IMG/VR virus record: IMGVR_UViG_3300036828_000654
Location: 1 to 59,742 of that record
Strand: one strand, 5' to 3'
Source of the DNA: a virus
DNA: 59,742 nucleotides
In this document: positions 9,881 through 18,078 of the stretch, piece after piece
How positions within the stretch are numbered: the stretch's first letter is position 1
How the letters are laid out: every line of letters begins with the position of its first letter
Translations under genes and position numbers: made by a program
The notes under the pieces: generated by a model
The model's database searches: none
What the model saw: the letters and a program-made list of their open reading frames with translations, nothing else
What the model was told of the DNA's origin: nothing

Positions 9881-10051
9881 TTATGTGCTCTGAATTAATA
9901 GCTGATTTTTAATCTTCACTTCCTTTAGTAACCTCCATCCAAGCAATGCGGTCGCCTGCACGGTTTCAATCTTGGTATCTTCATCGCAGTGTGTGAGTAA
10001 TTCTAAAAGCGTAGCTAAGTTGGCTAAAACATCTTCATTGCTCAGCGTCAC
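9881..10051 (-). CDS. SOS-controlled small protein, candidate antirepressor
   Basis: This is a 56-residue acidic, mostly helical protein (MTLSNEDVLANLATLLELLT...). I choose the GTG at 10051 because GGGGAG lies 6 nt upstream; a longer frame opens with TTG at 10084 but lacks such a site. A complete LexA box and a TTGACA/17 bp/TACTGT promoter lie about 60-100 bp upstream, so the gene should be switched on by DNA damage. It resembles no family that I know. The prophage repressor lacks its cleavage apparatus, and LexA-controlled small antirepressors are known in Gifsy prophages of Salmonella. An antirepressor role is therefore plausible, but it is inference. Confidence 0.6.
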   Translation of the reverse strand: MTLSNEDVLANLATLLELLTHCDEDTKIETVQATALLGWRLLKEVKIKNQLLIQST

Positions 10052-10111
10052 AAATATCTCCCCAGCAGAAGTCGTACATATCAATATGAATTCAAATGAT
10101 TTTTAATATTT

Positions 10112-10131
10112 AACTGTATGTATATACAGTA
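10112..10131 (-). promoter_or_regulatory. LexA box of the 56-aa gene
   Basis: AACTGTATGTATATACAGTA contains the canonical CTGT-N8-ACAG palindrome with an AT-rich centre. It overlaps the -10 element of the promoter that reads leftward. Confidence 0.85.
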
Positions 10132-10154
10132 ATATTTTATTACATCCCTGTCAA
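10126..10154 (-). promoter_or_regulatory. SOS promoter, leftward
   Basis: On the minus strand a consensus TTGACA (10149-10154) is followed after 17 bp by TACTGT (10126-10131). The -10 is half of the LexA palindrome, so LexA binding would block RNA polymerase. The umuD promoter at 54044 has the same layout. Confidence 0.75.
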
Positions 10155-10322
10155 CGCAGACGCCGATAAGTTTGTTGTGCTGACAATGGCTAACAATCTG
10201 AAGTATTGACCAAGCAATAATTAGTAATTGAATTTTTATTTATAAAACAATCAGATATGACAATTCAGTTAGATTGAATGCAAAAGCGCAGCGGAAAAAT
10301 GCGCTTTTGCATCACTAGATGC

Positions 10323-11663
10323 TTACTGTTGTTGTCGTTGTGCCTGCTGGCGCATCTCTCTCAGATAACCTGCAGCATACGAGTTATCTGGTAGTTGCGT
10401 CGGCGCCTGGCCTTGAGGCGTTGCAGTAGTGGGTGCCGCCGGCTGTCCACCTCCCTGCTTCTGGGATTTCCATTGTTGGTAGAACTGGGTGTCTTGAGCA
10501 TTCTTAGGATCCGGTGGTACTCCGTTCTCCTTTTGGTACTCTACAGAGAAATCTTCGAATGAATCAGTTGGTTTATCTGGCTGTCCGTAAGTCTGCAGCA
10601 CCTGATTTTGCAACTGATCATATTGGTTATTGATTTCAGCCATTGCATCTTTATCAGTCGCACCGGCCAATGCCTTAGCGCGGGCCTTGCCCACGTCGAG
10701 CAAATCGCGGCGCAAGCCTTTGACCTCTTCACGGCTAGCAGTCTTATCCGGCGGGTTAACCATATTGTTGAGGAAGGCAGCGCGATCCGGTTGGTTAAGC
10801 TGGCCGACCATCTGACCATAGCCACGAATTTCATCCATCATGCGTGATACCGGCATATGCGCGAGTTGATTATCACGCTCATCTGCGGAACCTAATTCAG
10901 TCATCGGCTTCTGAGCAGTGGATCCATCGTCATACTTCACCGTTAATCCAGGAATGATGTATTTCCCATCCTCACTAACGCCGATGTGCCCCAGCTCTTT
11001 GCTGACGATTTTCTTGCCCGTCTGCGGATCGACCTCACCAACACCACGCTGTATATGCGGTGACAGCACCGTATTCATCAGCTTGATGACTTTGGGGTCG
11101 TTGTAGTTCATTTCACCGGAGAGCACCTTCGGCATAACGCGATTCACTTCCATCACGTTGTTGATCGCCTCCTGTCCAAAGAAGCGCCCTGGGTTTAGCG
11201 GATTGTCATTCGAAATCTGTGAGTACAACTGCGGATCGAATTTGCCGGTCTCTTCCATCTGCTTATAAAGCGTCTGAACTACCGGCATTTCGTTCTGCAG
11301 GCGCTGGCTGCGCTCTTCCTGCATCATGCGATAGTTGTATTCCTTCTGCCGCATACCCAGTTCCTGAGCACGCATACCAAGGCCAGCGCGGCTGATCCCC
11401 ACCTGTTGCTGATCGAGTGCATGGCGTAAGCCCCATTGTTTATCGCCCACCTGGTCGCGCTCTTTCTGGTAACCAAAATTTCGCTGGTCGCGATCTTTGC
11501 CGTAATTAAAATCGGCTTCACGCAGACTGTAGTTGCGATCGGAATCCTTCACTTGCTGCCGCAGCGCCGCGTCGCGCTGCTGTAGTTCTTTGTTACGCGA
11601 GATAGCAGCATCAGCAGTATTGAAGCCAGCCAGGAAGCCATCCGCTAAACCTTGAACACCCAT
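10323..11663 (-). CDS. Internal virion/ejection protein, Gln-rich (446 aa)
   Basis: The protein has 446 residues. The N-terminal third is strongly helical with repeated Arg-Gln-Asp rich stretches (residues about 25-125, such as DRNYSLREADFNYGKDRDQR), likely coiled coil. The C-terminus is Pro/Gln/Thr-rich and disordered. It sits among the group of internal virion genes between the tail proteins and the giant ejection protein, matching the 933W-like gene order. I infer that it is an ejected or internal head protein. No enzymatic motif is visible. It starts at the ATG at 11663, ten bases after the previous gene ends. Confidence 0.7.
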   Translation of the reverse strand: MGVQGLADGFLAGFNTADAAISRNKELQQRDAALRQQVKDSDRNYSLREADFNYGKDRDQRNFGYQKERDQVGDKQWGLRHALDQQQVGISRAGLGMRAQELGMRQKEYNYRMMQEERSQRLQNEMPVVQTLYKQMEETGKFDPQLYSQISNDNPLNPGRFFGQEAINNVMEVNRVMPKVLSGEMNYNDPKVIKLMNTVLSPHIQRGVGEVDPQTGKKIVSKELGHIGVSEDGKYIIPGLTVKYDDGSTAQKPMTELGSADERDNQLAHMPVSRMMDEIRGYGQMVGQLNQPDRAAFLNNMVNPPDKTASREEVKGLRRDLLDVGKARAKALAGATDKDAMAEINNQYDQLQNQVLQTYGQPDKPTDSFEDFSVEYQKENGVPPDPKNAQDTQFYQQWKSQKQGGGQPAAPTTATPQGQAPTQLPDNSYAAGYLREMRQQAQRQQQ

Positions 11664-11673
11664 GATTTACTCC

Positions 11674-12162
11674 TTAGAAAAGTTGGCTTGCCAACAAACC
11701 TACCGCCGCGCCAATACCCATACCGATAGGGCCGCCCCATGCACCGGCTGTCGCACCTGTCGCTGCAGCAGTTCCTGCGCCGGCGGCAACACCGGTTGCC
11801 GTTCCTGCGGCTGCTGCGCCACCAGCTGCTGCTGCCGTGCCAGCTGCAGCGGTACCGGCGGCGGCAGTGCCTGCGGCGGCTGTTCCGGCCGCCGCGCCAG
11901 CGGCTCCAGCTCCTGCAGCACCGGCCCCCGCAGCTGACCCTGCAGCAGTACCCGCACCACTTCCCAGCAAAGAACTGCCCGATCCCATGGCCAGCCCCAT
12001 ACCCGCTCCGGTACCGGTCATCTGCATCTTCATTTGCTTCTCAGCATCTTTCAGTTGCTGGTTTGCAACTTCACGTTGCGTTTCACGCGAGGACGCTTCA
12101 CCAAATCCCTGCAACGCCTGCTGGCGCGTCTGGTTCGCGATATCCACTAATCCGTATCCCAT
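11674..12162 (-). CDS. Ala/Gly-repeat internal virion protein with glycine-zipper C-terminus (162 aa)
   Basis: The first 50 residues are a helical Gln/Glu-rich head. Residues 50-140 are almost only Gly, Ala, Thr and Ser, with four tandem GTAAA units in the middle. The last 22 residues (GPIGMGIGAAVGLLASQLF at the end) form a glycine-zipper-like membrane segment. Such proteins in podoviruses are often ejected and insert into the host envelope. The start ATG overlaps the stop of the preceding gene (12162), indicating translational coupling. Function is inferred from composition and position. Confidence 0.7.
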   Translation of the reverse strand: MGYGLVDIANQTRQQALQGFGEASSRETQREVANQQLKDAEKQMKMQMTGTGAGMGLAMGSGSSLLGSGAGTAAGSAAGAGAAGAGAAGAAAGTAAAGTAAAGTAAAGTAAAAGGAAAAGTATGVAAGAGTAAATGATAGAWGGPIGMGIGAAVGLLASQLF

Positions 12163-12548
12163 TAGCTGCTACTCCCGCCGCCGATGTTCATTTGTTGGCG
12201 GAGGCTGGCGCTGCCCCCCGTCAGAATATTCATTTGCCGATCCGTTTCACCTTCTCGGATCCCGTTTTTGGCCCCGGCAGTTGCCAACGCAGATCGCAGC
12301 CCCAGGCTGTTGTCTCCTGCTGTTGGCGATTGTGCCACCCCGTAGCGCGCCATCTGGTTCTGCTGGCCGACCTGCGCCGTGTTCAACGTCTGCTGCGTAT
12401 TGGCATCAGCGCGGGAAAGTTGGTCATTCATCAGTTGGCCACTGGTCGCAAGCCCCATGAGCTCTTTCTGTTTCGGATAAAACCGGTTCTGCCAGTCCGC
12501 GTACTGCTCCCGGATCAATCGGGCATAGGTATCTGCTGCCTGTCCCAT
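12162..12548 (-). CDS. Small internal virion protein (128 aa)
   Basis: This 128-residue, Gln- and Ala-rich helical protein (MGQAADTYARLIREQYADWQ...) has no recognisable domain. Its sequence style resembles the proteins on either side, including the MARYGVAQ type segment also common in N4-like and phi24B-like internal proteins. It overlaps the next gene by one base and follows the preceding gene by 11 bp, so it belongs to the same coupled block. Confidence 0.65.
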   Translation of the reverse strand: MGQAADTYARLIREQYADWQNRFYPKQKELMGLATSGQLMNDQLSRADANTQQTLNTAQVGQQNQMARYGVAQSPTAGDNSLGLRSALATAGAKNGIREGETDRQMNILTGGSASLRQQMNIGGGSSS

Positions 12549-12559
12549 ACGTACCCCCG

Positions 12560-13231
12560 CTAGTTAAAAGTCGATTTGCCAAATGGTGTATTTGACACGC
12601 CGTACTGCCCACCGCTATTACCGCCACCAAATACCCCGGTTGAACCGGCGCTTGCCGCTGGCGCAGCGGCATCCTGCAATCCATAGGTACGCACGGCGGC
12701 GCCACCCAATGCACCAGCGACTCCTGCCGTCGCTTGTCGGTTGCTCATTGAGCGCTGCGCATCGGACTGCGCTTTTTGCATGCTGGTATTTGCGATGCTA
12801 TTGAACCCAGACAAAGCATCGGCTTTCTGGCCGGCCCCCATCGCAACGACATCCTGCAGGCCACCAACATACTTATCGGCCTGGGTACTCTGCGCGCGGT
12901 TAGTTGTGTCAATCTGGCCGGTAACCTGATCTAAAGTGATGTTGTCAAGTGTCCCTTGAAATTTGCCGCTGCTTGGATCCACGCCGCTGGCTGCCAACTG
13001 CGTGGCGGTATCCTGCCGCGCCTTACCGAACTCGGCCTGGTAGCCAAGGTTGGTGTCATTAGCAATGTCCGCATACTTCTGTTCGTTGTTCAGCGCATCG
13101 ACCTTATCCATGAACAGATTTTCATAAGGTCGCAGCTCGTTCTGATAAAGATCCCATTGCTGCGAAGCCACCTGCGCCGCCGCCTTTTCATTCTCTGTTT
13201 CTTTGACTTCGTTACTGCCGCCTTTGCCCAT
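12560..13231 (-). CDS. Internal virion protein (223 aa)
   Basis: This is a 223-residue protein rich in Gln, Ala, Ser and Asn. The first 110 residues are helical (QWDLYQNELRPYENLFMDKV) and the last 60 are Gly/Ala-rich and probably flexible. It lies in the block of four structural genes ahead of the giant ejection protein and is likely an internal head or ejection component. No known catalytic motif is visible. Confidence 0.65.
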   Translation of the reverse strand: MGKGGSNEVKETENEKAAAQVASQQWDLYQNELRPYENLFMDKVDALNNEQKYADIANDTNLGYQAEFGKARQDTATQLAASGVDPSSGKFQGTLDNITLDQVTGQIDTTNRAQSTQADKYVGGLQDVVAMGAGQKADALSGFNSIANTSMQKAQSDAQRSMSNRQATAGVAGALGGAAVRTYGLQDAAAPAASAGSTGVFGGGNSGGQYGVSNTPFGKSTFN

Positions 13232-13238
13232 ACAACCC

Positions 13239-13607
13239 TCACACCGGGATCCGGAATTTCATTAATCCATCTTCATCAGGTAGGCGCACAAAACCGAGCC
13301 GCCTGGCTACTCTGATGAACCCTTTCCTGTCTGTGTAAAACTCTGCCCACCTGCCACCGATCATTCGTGTCAGGTCTTTAACGCGCGGGGTATACCGCAG
13401 CAGCCCATCGGCAGCCGTGCTTACACCTAACCACACCACGACATACGGAACGCCATCTTTCATCCGCGGACGCAAGACGATCCGGGCATCATCGGCACCA
13501 AAGCAAAACGCCTGCTTTTCACGGCAGGCGTCTTGAATTTCCGTTATCAAGTTTTTATCGGCGCTTCGCCTGGCAAGGGCATTCACCTTTTCTTCAAGCG
13601 TCATCAT
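13239..13607 (-). CDS. Small GNAT-like phage protein (122 aa)
   Basis: The 122 residues read like a minimal GNAT fold: a predicted beta pair around PYVVVWLGVSTA, a central helix KDLTRMIGGRWAEFY, and a C-terminal GFIRVARRLGFVRLPDEDG that is common at the end of small phage acetyltransferase-like proteins. It overlaps the start of the tail gene above by four bases. The GNAT reading is tentative, and the protein may be a structural accessory. Confidence 0.5.
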   Translation of the reverse strand: MMTLEEKVNALARRSADKNLITEIQDACREKQAFCFGADDARIVLRPRMKDGVPYVVVWLGVSTAADGLLRYTPRVKDLTRMIGGRWAEFYTDRKGFIRVARRLGFVRLPDEDGLMKFRIPV

Positions 13608-14872
13608 TGCGGGCCGCTCGTGGCTATCTGTCGCCCGGATTTATAGACGCCAATTACCGGCTTGGCCCTTACTTCAGGGCTCCCGGTACTACCGCCACCA
13701 CTGATCACTGGAGTGTAAATAGCGACACTGCTCCCCCTGTTCTCACCTATCCGGATGATTAACTGTTGCTGCTTATCACGTCCGACCGCTGGGAGCTGTA
13801 TGCCCTCGAGCAAATAGTTTAACGACCCGCTTTCCCCGTTATTTCCCGTGTCTTTGTAAGCAATTTGGATATCTTCATGGCCCGGGCTCCGCAGAATAAC
13901 GGTGAAGTACTGTCTATCCGCGCTTGCAGCCAGAATCGTGACGTTTGTATCCATGACACGATCGAAATCTTCGCCCACAATATTCCAGATCACATGATCA
14001 CCAGCCTGACTCGACCACGTGAACCCATAACGCACGCCTTGAGTAATGGGGGGCATATATATCCCACCAGACTGCGCGTTATAGACATCGCCCACCAACT
14101 TATTGGCGTAGATAGTGCCTCGGACATCACAGTCTTCCAGAATCTGACAGTTCCTGAATGTGGCGCGCTCAGCGTATACATCGTAGAACCACCCGCCATT
14201 AGCCGTCATAAAGTTCATGCTGGCATTGATGGCCGTCATGTTGCCGTTCTCATCGACCTTGAACCGACCATTCTCAATCCGAGCAGAGCGCAGCAACGGA
14301 GTGATCATCTCAATACCGGCGATGACGCGGTCAGCAATCAGGTTCTGCGCAGCATCTGGATCCGTTTTCGCGAACGTGCCGGCTGTATCATTGAACGGCC
14401 CCGGAACTCCGTTGGCATTAACGTGACGGATCCAGTAGTAAGCACCAGGTGTGCCTGTATTCTGCGGATCGCTGAAGACACCGGCGGCTTCGGTACCCAC
14501 GATAACCGCGTCAGCCAAATTGTCCTCACTGTTGCGGTAGACTTCCGTCAGCGAGTGTCCGCCGTACTTCGGCATATCCCACACCAGCGCGATAAACGAG
14601 AACGCGCCATACGCCGTGAAGCCCGTTGGCTTAGTCGGGAACTGCGTCGGTTTGTTTGCTCCCGGCCCGCCCCAGTCAGGCGGCGGCGTCCATCCGGGTA
14701 TCAATGACACGCCACCGTTACCCGCTTTCTTGGTCGAGAAGCCGAGTCGAGCCAAATCACGCACCGTGACCGCACGATCAAGGCCATCGCCGCGTTGTCC
14801 GGTCAACGTCTGAATATTCTCTGCCACCGTCGGCAGATCCGTACCAGAACGAAACTTACCTTTATTGCTCAC
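13604..14872 (-). CDS. Tail-tip/host-specificity-like protein (422 aa)
   Basis: Residues 70-170 look like a fibronectin-type module (YYWIRHVNANGVPGPFNDTA). They are followed by a stretch typical of the C-terminal part of lambda gpJ-like tip proteins (IADRVIAGIEMITPLLRSARIENGR, then VDENGNMTAIN). The last 150 residues are beta-rich. In 933W-like phages a J-fragment-like protein lies in this position. It is probably part of the short tail or its adhesin base. The start overlaps the stop of the preceding gene. Confidence 0.65.
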   Translation of the reverse strand: MSNKGKFRSGTDLPTVAENIQTLTGQRGDGLDRAVTVRDLARLGFSTKKAGNGGVSLIPGWTPPPDWGGPGANKPTQFPTKPTGFTAYGAFSFIALVWDMPKYGGHSLTEVYRNSEDNLADAVIVGTEAAGVFSDPQNTGTPGAYYWIRHVNANGVPGPFNDTAGTFAKTDPDAAQNLIADRVIAGIEMITPLLRSARIENGRFKVDENGNMTAINASMNFMTANGGWFYDVYAERATFRNCQILEDCDVRGTIYANKLVGDVYNAQSGGIYMPPITQGVRYGFTWSSQAGDHVIWNIVGEDFDRVMDTNVTILAASADRQYFTVILRSPGHEDIQIAYKDTGNNGESGSLNYLLEGIQLPAVGRDKQQQLIIRIGENRGSSVAIYTPVISGGGSTGSPEVRAKPVIGVYKSGRQIATSGPQ

Positions 14873-16494
14873 GCAGGCATCTCCATCATTGAAGTGGAGA
14901 GCGTGATCCGGTCAACTTGACCCCGCCCCCACGTTTCGATCATCCACTTGCGGCCTGATATTGGCGGCAACTTGAGCATGCTTTCCCGCAGCGAACCCGG
15001 TGGCAAAGTGATCACCTGCGCGCTATCGACAATAATATTGATGCCAACAAAGAAGAGCTGTTCGCTCATTACGCGCAAGCAGGAAAAAGAGGTGTCATAG
15101 GGTGCCAGAAAAGGTTTTGAGCGCCAGCGCATGCTAACAGGCATATCGCCACCCTGCAGGGTATAGAGCTGGGTACCCTTCACGATGTAAAGCGTGTCGC
15201 TCTTCTCATCGTTAAAGCCGGCATCGAACGAGGCCGTCAGGTGTCGGATATCCATCATTTGGGGATTGAAGATAAAGCCCGCAGTGCCATCAGGCGTGTC
15301 GTATAACGCCAGATACTCATTCTCAACCCGCCAAGCGCGGATAGATGTCGGGTTAAACATTTTCCGCCACTGCTTTTGTTCAATGATTTTCTCAGTGGCC
15401 ACCAGCGCATTACCCGACGCATCCACGGTGACAATGCCATTCGGCGAGGCGTAAATAGCAAATCCGTCCATTGCCACCATAGACCGTCGCGACACACAGG
15501 CCAGTGTGATATTCGGCTCAGTGCTACTAATGTTTGACGGTGTGATACCGCTGAACAAATACGGATCGCCTTCAGTGCCGACCACCAGTGAAGTACCGAC
15601 CGGCGCGATGGCGACAATTTTGTTCATGGTGGTCTGTCGGTTGGTCGGCTTCCAGGCATACGGCAGATAGGCTTCCGAGAACATGACCTCATTGCCTTTG
15701 AACCCAGCACAGATACCGTTTTTCATTGCACATAAACCGATCATGCCTTCCGGCGGCATCATGTAGTCGTAGGTTTCCAGCGTTGCGCTCAGTTCGGCGC
15801 CAGACAACGTATCATCGTAGGAACCAATGGCAATCCCCAGCTCGACCACCAGCAGAAAGTCTGCGGTGCTATCGCTGGTTGCCGAGCGATAAATGCGGCG
15901 CCGCGTGATGTTGCTATTTTGGGTGCCCGGCGGCTGGAGCTGCAATGCGACCGTACTACCCGGGTAAACAATAGTGACCTCCGCTGATGCAGGCCCCGGC
16001 GGCCCCTCTTCGCCGTAGTCGGTCACGTAGGTTTCGACATAGAACCGCGTTTCGTCATCCGTCGGATCATCCTCTCCCGGGTCTGCCGGTGGTGTTACAC
16101 CACCAATTACAATCGCATGTTCTGGTGCTGGAATGCCTAAACGGAAATACGCCGCCGGATAGTTGCCTTGCCCTTGTGTCGCAATGCGATTGCTTGTCAC
16201 CTTCGGGTAAGAGCCATCGGTAAAATAAACCCGATCATAATCGTCATTGGATACCGGACTGCGGATCGCATCAACGATGCCGTGCCAGGCAAACCAGACA
16301 TCATCGTGATAATTGAAGATAGTGCCAGGTGTAATGCTGAATACCTTGGCTTGCTTGGCATCAGCGTTATTCGGAGTGATCACACCGTGGCGGAAATGGC
16401 AGTTCTTGGCGATCGTCGCAGAGGATTGCGGCAACAGGTGCGCGACCATGCGCGGCATCTCGCCGCCCATAGTTGTAATGTCGATATCAGGCAT
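14869..16494 (-). CDS. Tail tube/nozzle-like protein (541 aa)
   Basis: This 541-residue beta-rich protein has repeated aromatic and glycine blades (VVGTEGDPYLFSG, FAIYASPNGIVTVD) suggestive of a propeller, as in nozzle or stabilisation proteins of podovirus tails. It sits between the receptor-binding proteins and the tip protein and is preceded by a hairpin repeat element at 16517. No enzyme motif is visible. The role is assigned from gene order. Confidence 0.6.
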   Translation of the reverse strand: MPDIDITTMGGEMPRMVAHLLPQSSATIAKNCHFRHGVITPNNADAKQAKVFSITPGTIFNYHDDVWFAWHGIVDAIRSPVSNDDYDRVYFTDGSYPKVTSNRIATQGQGNYPAAYFRLGIPAPEHAIVIGGVTPPADPGEDDPTDDETRFYVETYVTDYGEEGPPGPASAEVTIVYPGSTVALQLQPPGTQNSNITRRRIYRSATSDSTADFLLVVELGIAIGSYDDTLSGAELSATLETYDYMMPPEGMIGLCAMKNGICAGFKGNEVMFSEAYLPYAWKPTNRQTTMNKIVAIAPVGTSLVVGTEGDPYLFSGITPSNISSTEPNITLACVSRRSMVAMDGFAIYASPNGIVTVDASGNALVATEKIIEQKQWRKMFNPTSIRAWRVENEYLALYDTPDGTAGFIFNPQMMDIRHLTASFDAGFNDEKSDTLYIVKGTQLYTLQGGDMPVSMRWRSKPFLAPYDTSFSCLRVMSEQLFFVGINIIVDSAQVITLPPGSLRESMLKLPPISGRKWMIETWGRGQVDRITLSTSMMEMPA

Positions 16495-16516
16495 ATGGGG
16501 TCACAAAATGAGGGAA

Positions 16517-16572
16517 TAAAAAAACCGACCCTGCTGTTAAGCATAGGTCGGCATCTTTGGAGAATTTAGCGC
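16517..16572 (-). terminator. Late-operon intergenic hairpin with conserved flank, copy 2
   Basis: CCGACC and GGTCGG (16525-16551) pair, and on the minus strand a T run follows. The flank GGCATCTTTGGAGAATTTAG then CGCG on the plus strand is shared with the other three copies. It lies about 20 bp upstream of the 541-residue tail gene. Confidence 0.7.
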
Positions 16573-16669
16573 GCATCTGACCACAAAGCAATTAAATCAG
16601 GACACCAAAGCCAACGCTGTAGAATTAACTGCATCGTTATGACCTCACGCTAATAAGCTTATCGCTTAT

Positions 16670-18076
16670 CTATGTGAGATAGGATAACGCACGTTCCATT
16701 TGCTCTTCACTCAACGCCGTCGGCCAGTAGATTATCCTTTTGATATGTCCGTTAAACCAGTTCTCCGGGCCAATGTAAGAACGGCCAATCGCCAGACGAT
16801 TAAGTGCATCAGGCAGCGCGGTTACCCCTGTTGAATACCAGTTGAATCCGTCAAATAACTTCAGGTTCAAACTCGGTTTGTCGAACGAAAAAATAGCGGA
16901 CTGCTCAGAATCCCTGACTGGCGATAGGCTGTAAATTTCCAGCGATTGAGAAACACCCGCAGCATCCGCTGTCGCCCACTGTGCTCGACCGTTATTCGTT
17001 GTCAGGTTTCGGTATGAGAACCGAAGGCTTGCACCGGCCGCTGTATTGTCAAGAACGGCGGCGCATGCCAGAGCATTATACACCCCACTCACTGATTGAA
17101 TGCTGTGCGGATGTACGCACGTTACCAGCACCGTTCCACCCGTTGCAGTGACGAAATCAGCATTGGTTGGCGTCGTACAGATATCCGCCGCGCGCGATGC
17201 TTCCGCCCCAGAGGTTGGGATATACGACGAGGCCCCATCCCTGCGCTCCGCCTGAGCACCCCAAATCCACACCGAACCCGGCACTGCCGGTATGTACGAA
17301 GGTAAAGCCGCTGCGCTGCTGTCGCTGCCTGTCAGCGCCAGTGTGAACTGCGGCGATACGGATAATGTCGGGGCTATAGTAATAGCACAGCGGTACCATC
17401 CGTTAGCGTGTTGCTCCATCGTCGCCTGCAGGACTTGCGGGGAGGACTTCCCGACCTTCCCACCACCCAGGTCGAAGTTGACGAACTGCGTTGTAGCCAC
17501 GGCCCCCTGGGCAGCAATCTGCAACACTGTACCGGTGTTCGCCTTTGCCCAGATGCTGAAGGTGTACGGCTGCGATGCTGTAGCGACCATCGTCGTAAGC
17601 GCTAGTAGTGTATGAACTGACGCCACAGTTCCTGCGGTTTCAATCAATTTGGTGGCGGTGACGTTTCCGTCAGGTGACTTATCGCCGTTGGCTATTAAAG
17701 TGATACCGGAAGCTGTCCAGCTTGTTGCCTGCGTAAAATCCTGGCTGTATGACAGTCGGTTATTGGACACTGACTCAGTACGGATCCCCAGGCATTTACC
17801 CGTGATCGGGTGGTATCCAATAGCAGGCTCGCCAGACTCTAAATACTCAATCAACCCGGATGCACCAACACGCGTGGCTGTGCTAGCTCTCGAGAATCCA
17901 AGCACCTCTGCCAGATTTGCAGAGCGTTTGACTTGGCCAGTGGCATATTGCATCACAAACCGAGAACTGGAGAAGTCAGCAAACAGAGCGGCACCAATTG
18001 GCAGCGGCGCATTCGAGCTCGGTAGAGTGCTCTGAGAGCCTTTATAAGTCCCGTTACTTTTTAGTATCGTTGCCAT
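16670..18076 (-). CDS. Tail fibre/receptor-binding protein with lectin-like domain (468 aa)
   Basis: The N-terminal 50 residues are short and low in complexity and may anchor the protein. Residues 60-310 contain beta-sandwich-like sequence (SYSQDFTQATSWTASGITLI, FSIWAKANTGTVLQI), as in phage tail proteins with concanavalin-like carbohydrate-binding modules. The C-terminus (IGRSYIGPENWFNGHIKRII) is the usual last strand of such a module. It follows the tailspike by two bases and precedes a hairpin element. It probably binds a surface sugar. Confidence 0.65.
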   Translation of the reverse strand: MATILKSNGTYKGSQSTLPSSNAPLPIGAALFADFSSSRFVMQYATGQVKRSANLAEVLGFSRASTATRVGASGLIEYLESGEPAIGYHPITGKCLGIRTESVSNNRLSYSQDFTQATSWTASGITLIANGDKSPDGNVTATKLIETAGTVASVHTLLALTTMVATASQPYTFSIWAKANTGTVLQIAAQGAVATTQFVNFDLGGGKVGKSSPQVLQATMEQHANGWYRCAITIAPTLSVSPQFTLALTGSDSSAAALPSYIPAVPGSVWIWGAQAERRDGASSYIPTSGAEASRAADICTTPTNADFVTATGGTVLVTCVHPHSIQSVSGVYNALACAAVLDNTAAGASLRFSYRNLTTNNGRAQWATADAAGVSQSLEIYSLSPVRDSEQSAIFSFDKPSLNLKLFDGFNWYSTGVTALPDALNRLAIGRSYIGPENWFNGHIKRIIYWPTALSEEQMERALSYLT

Positions 18077-18078
18077 GA

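Noticed and set aside
11739-12563. Plus-strand open frame of 274 codons
   Set aside because: It is the antisense of the Ala/Gly-repeat and neighbouring virion genes; its composition (Arg/Leu/His/Pro-rich) is typical of a shadow frame.
13865-14707. Plus-strand open frame of 280 codons
   Set aside because: Antisense to the tail-tip gene, which has convincing sequence features; no start signals.
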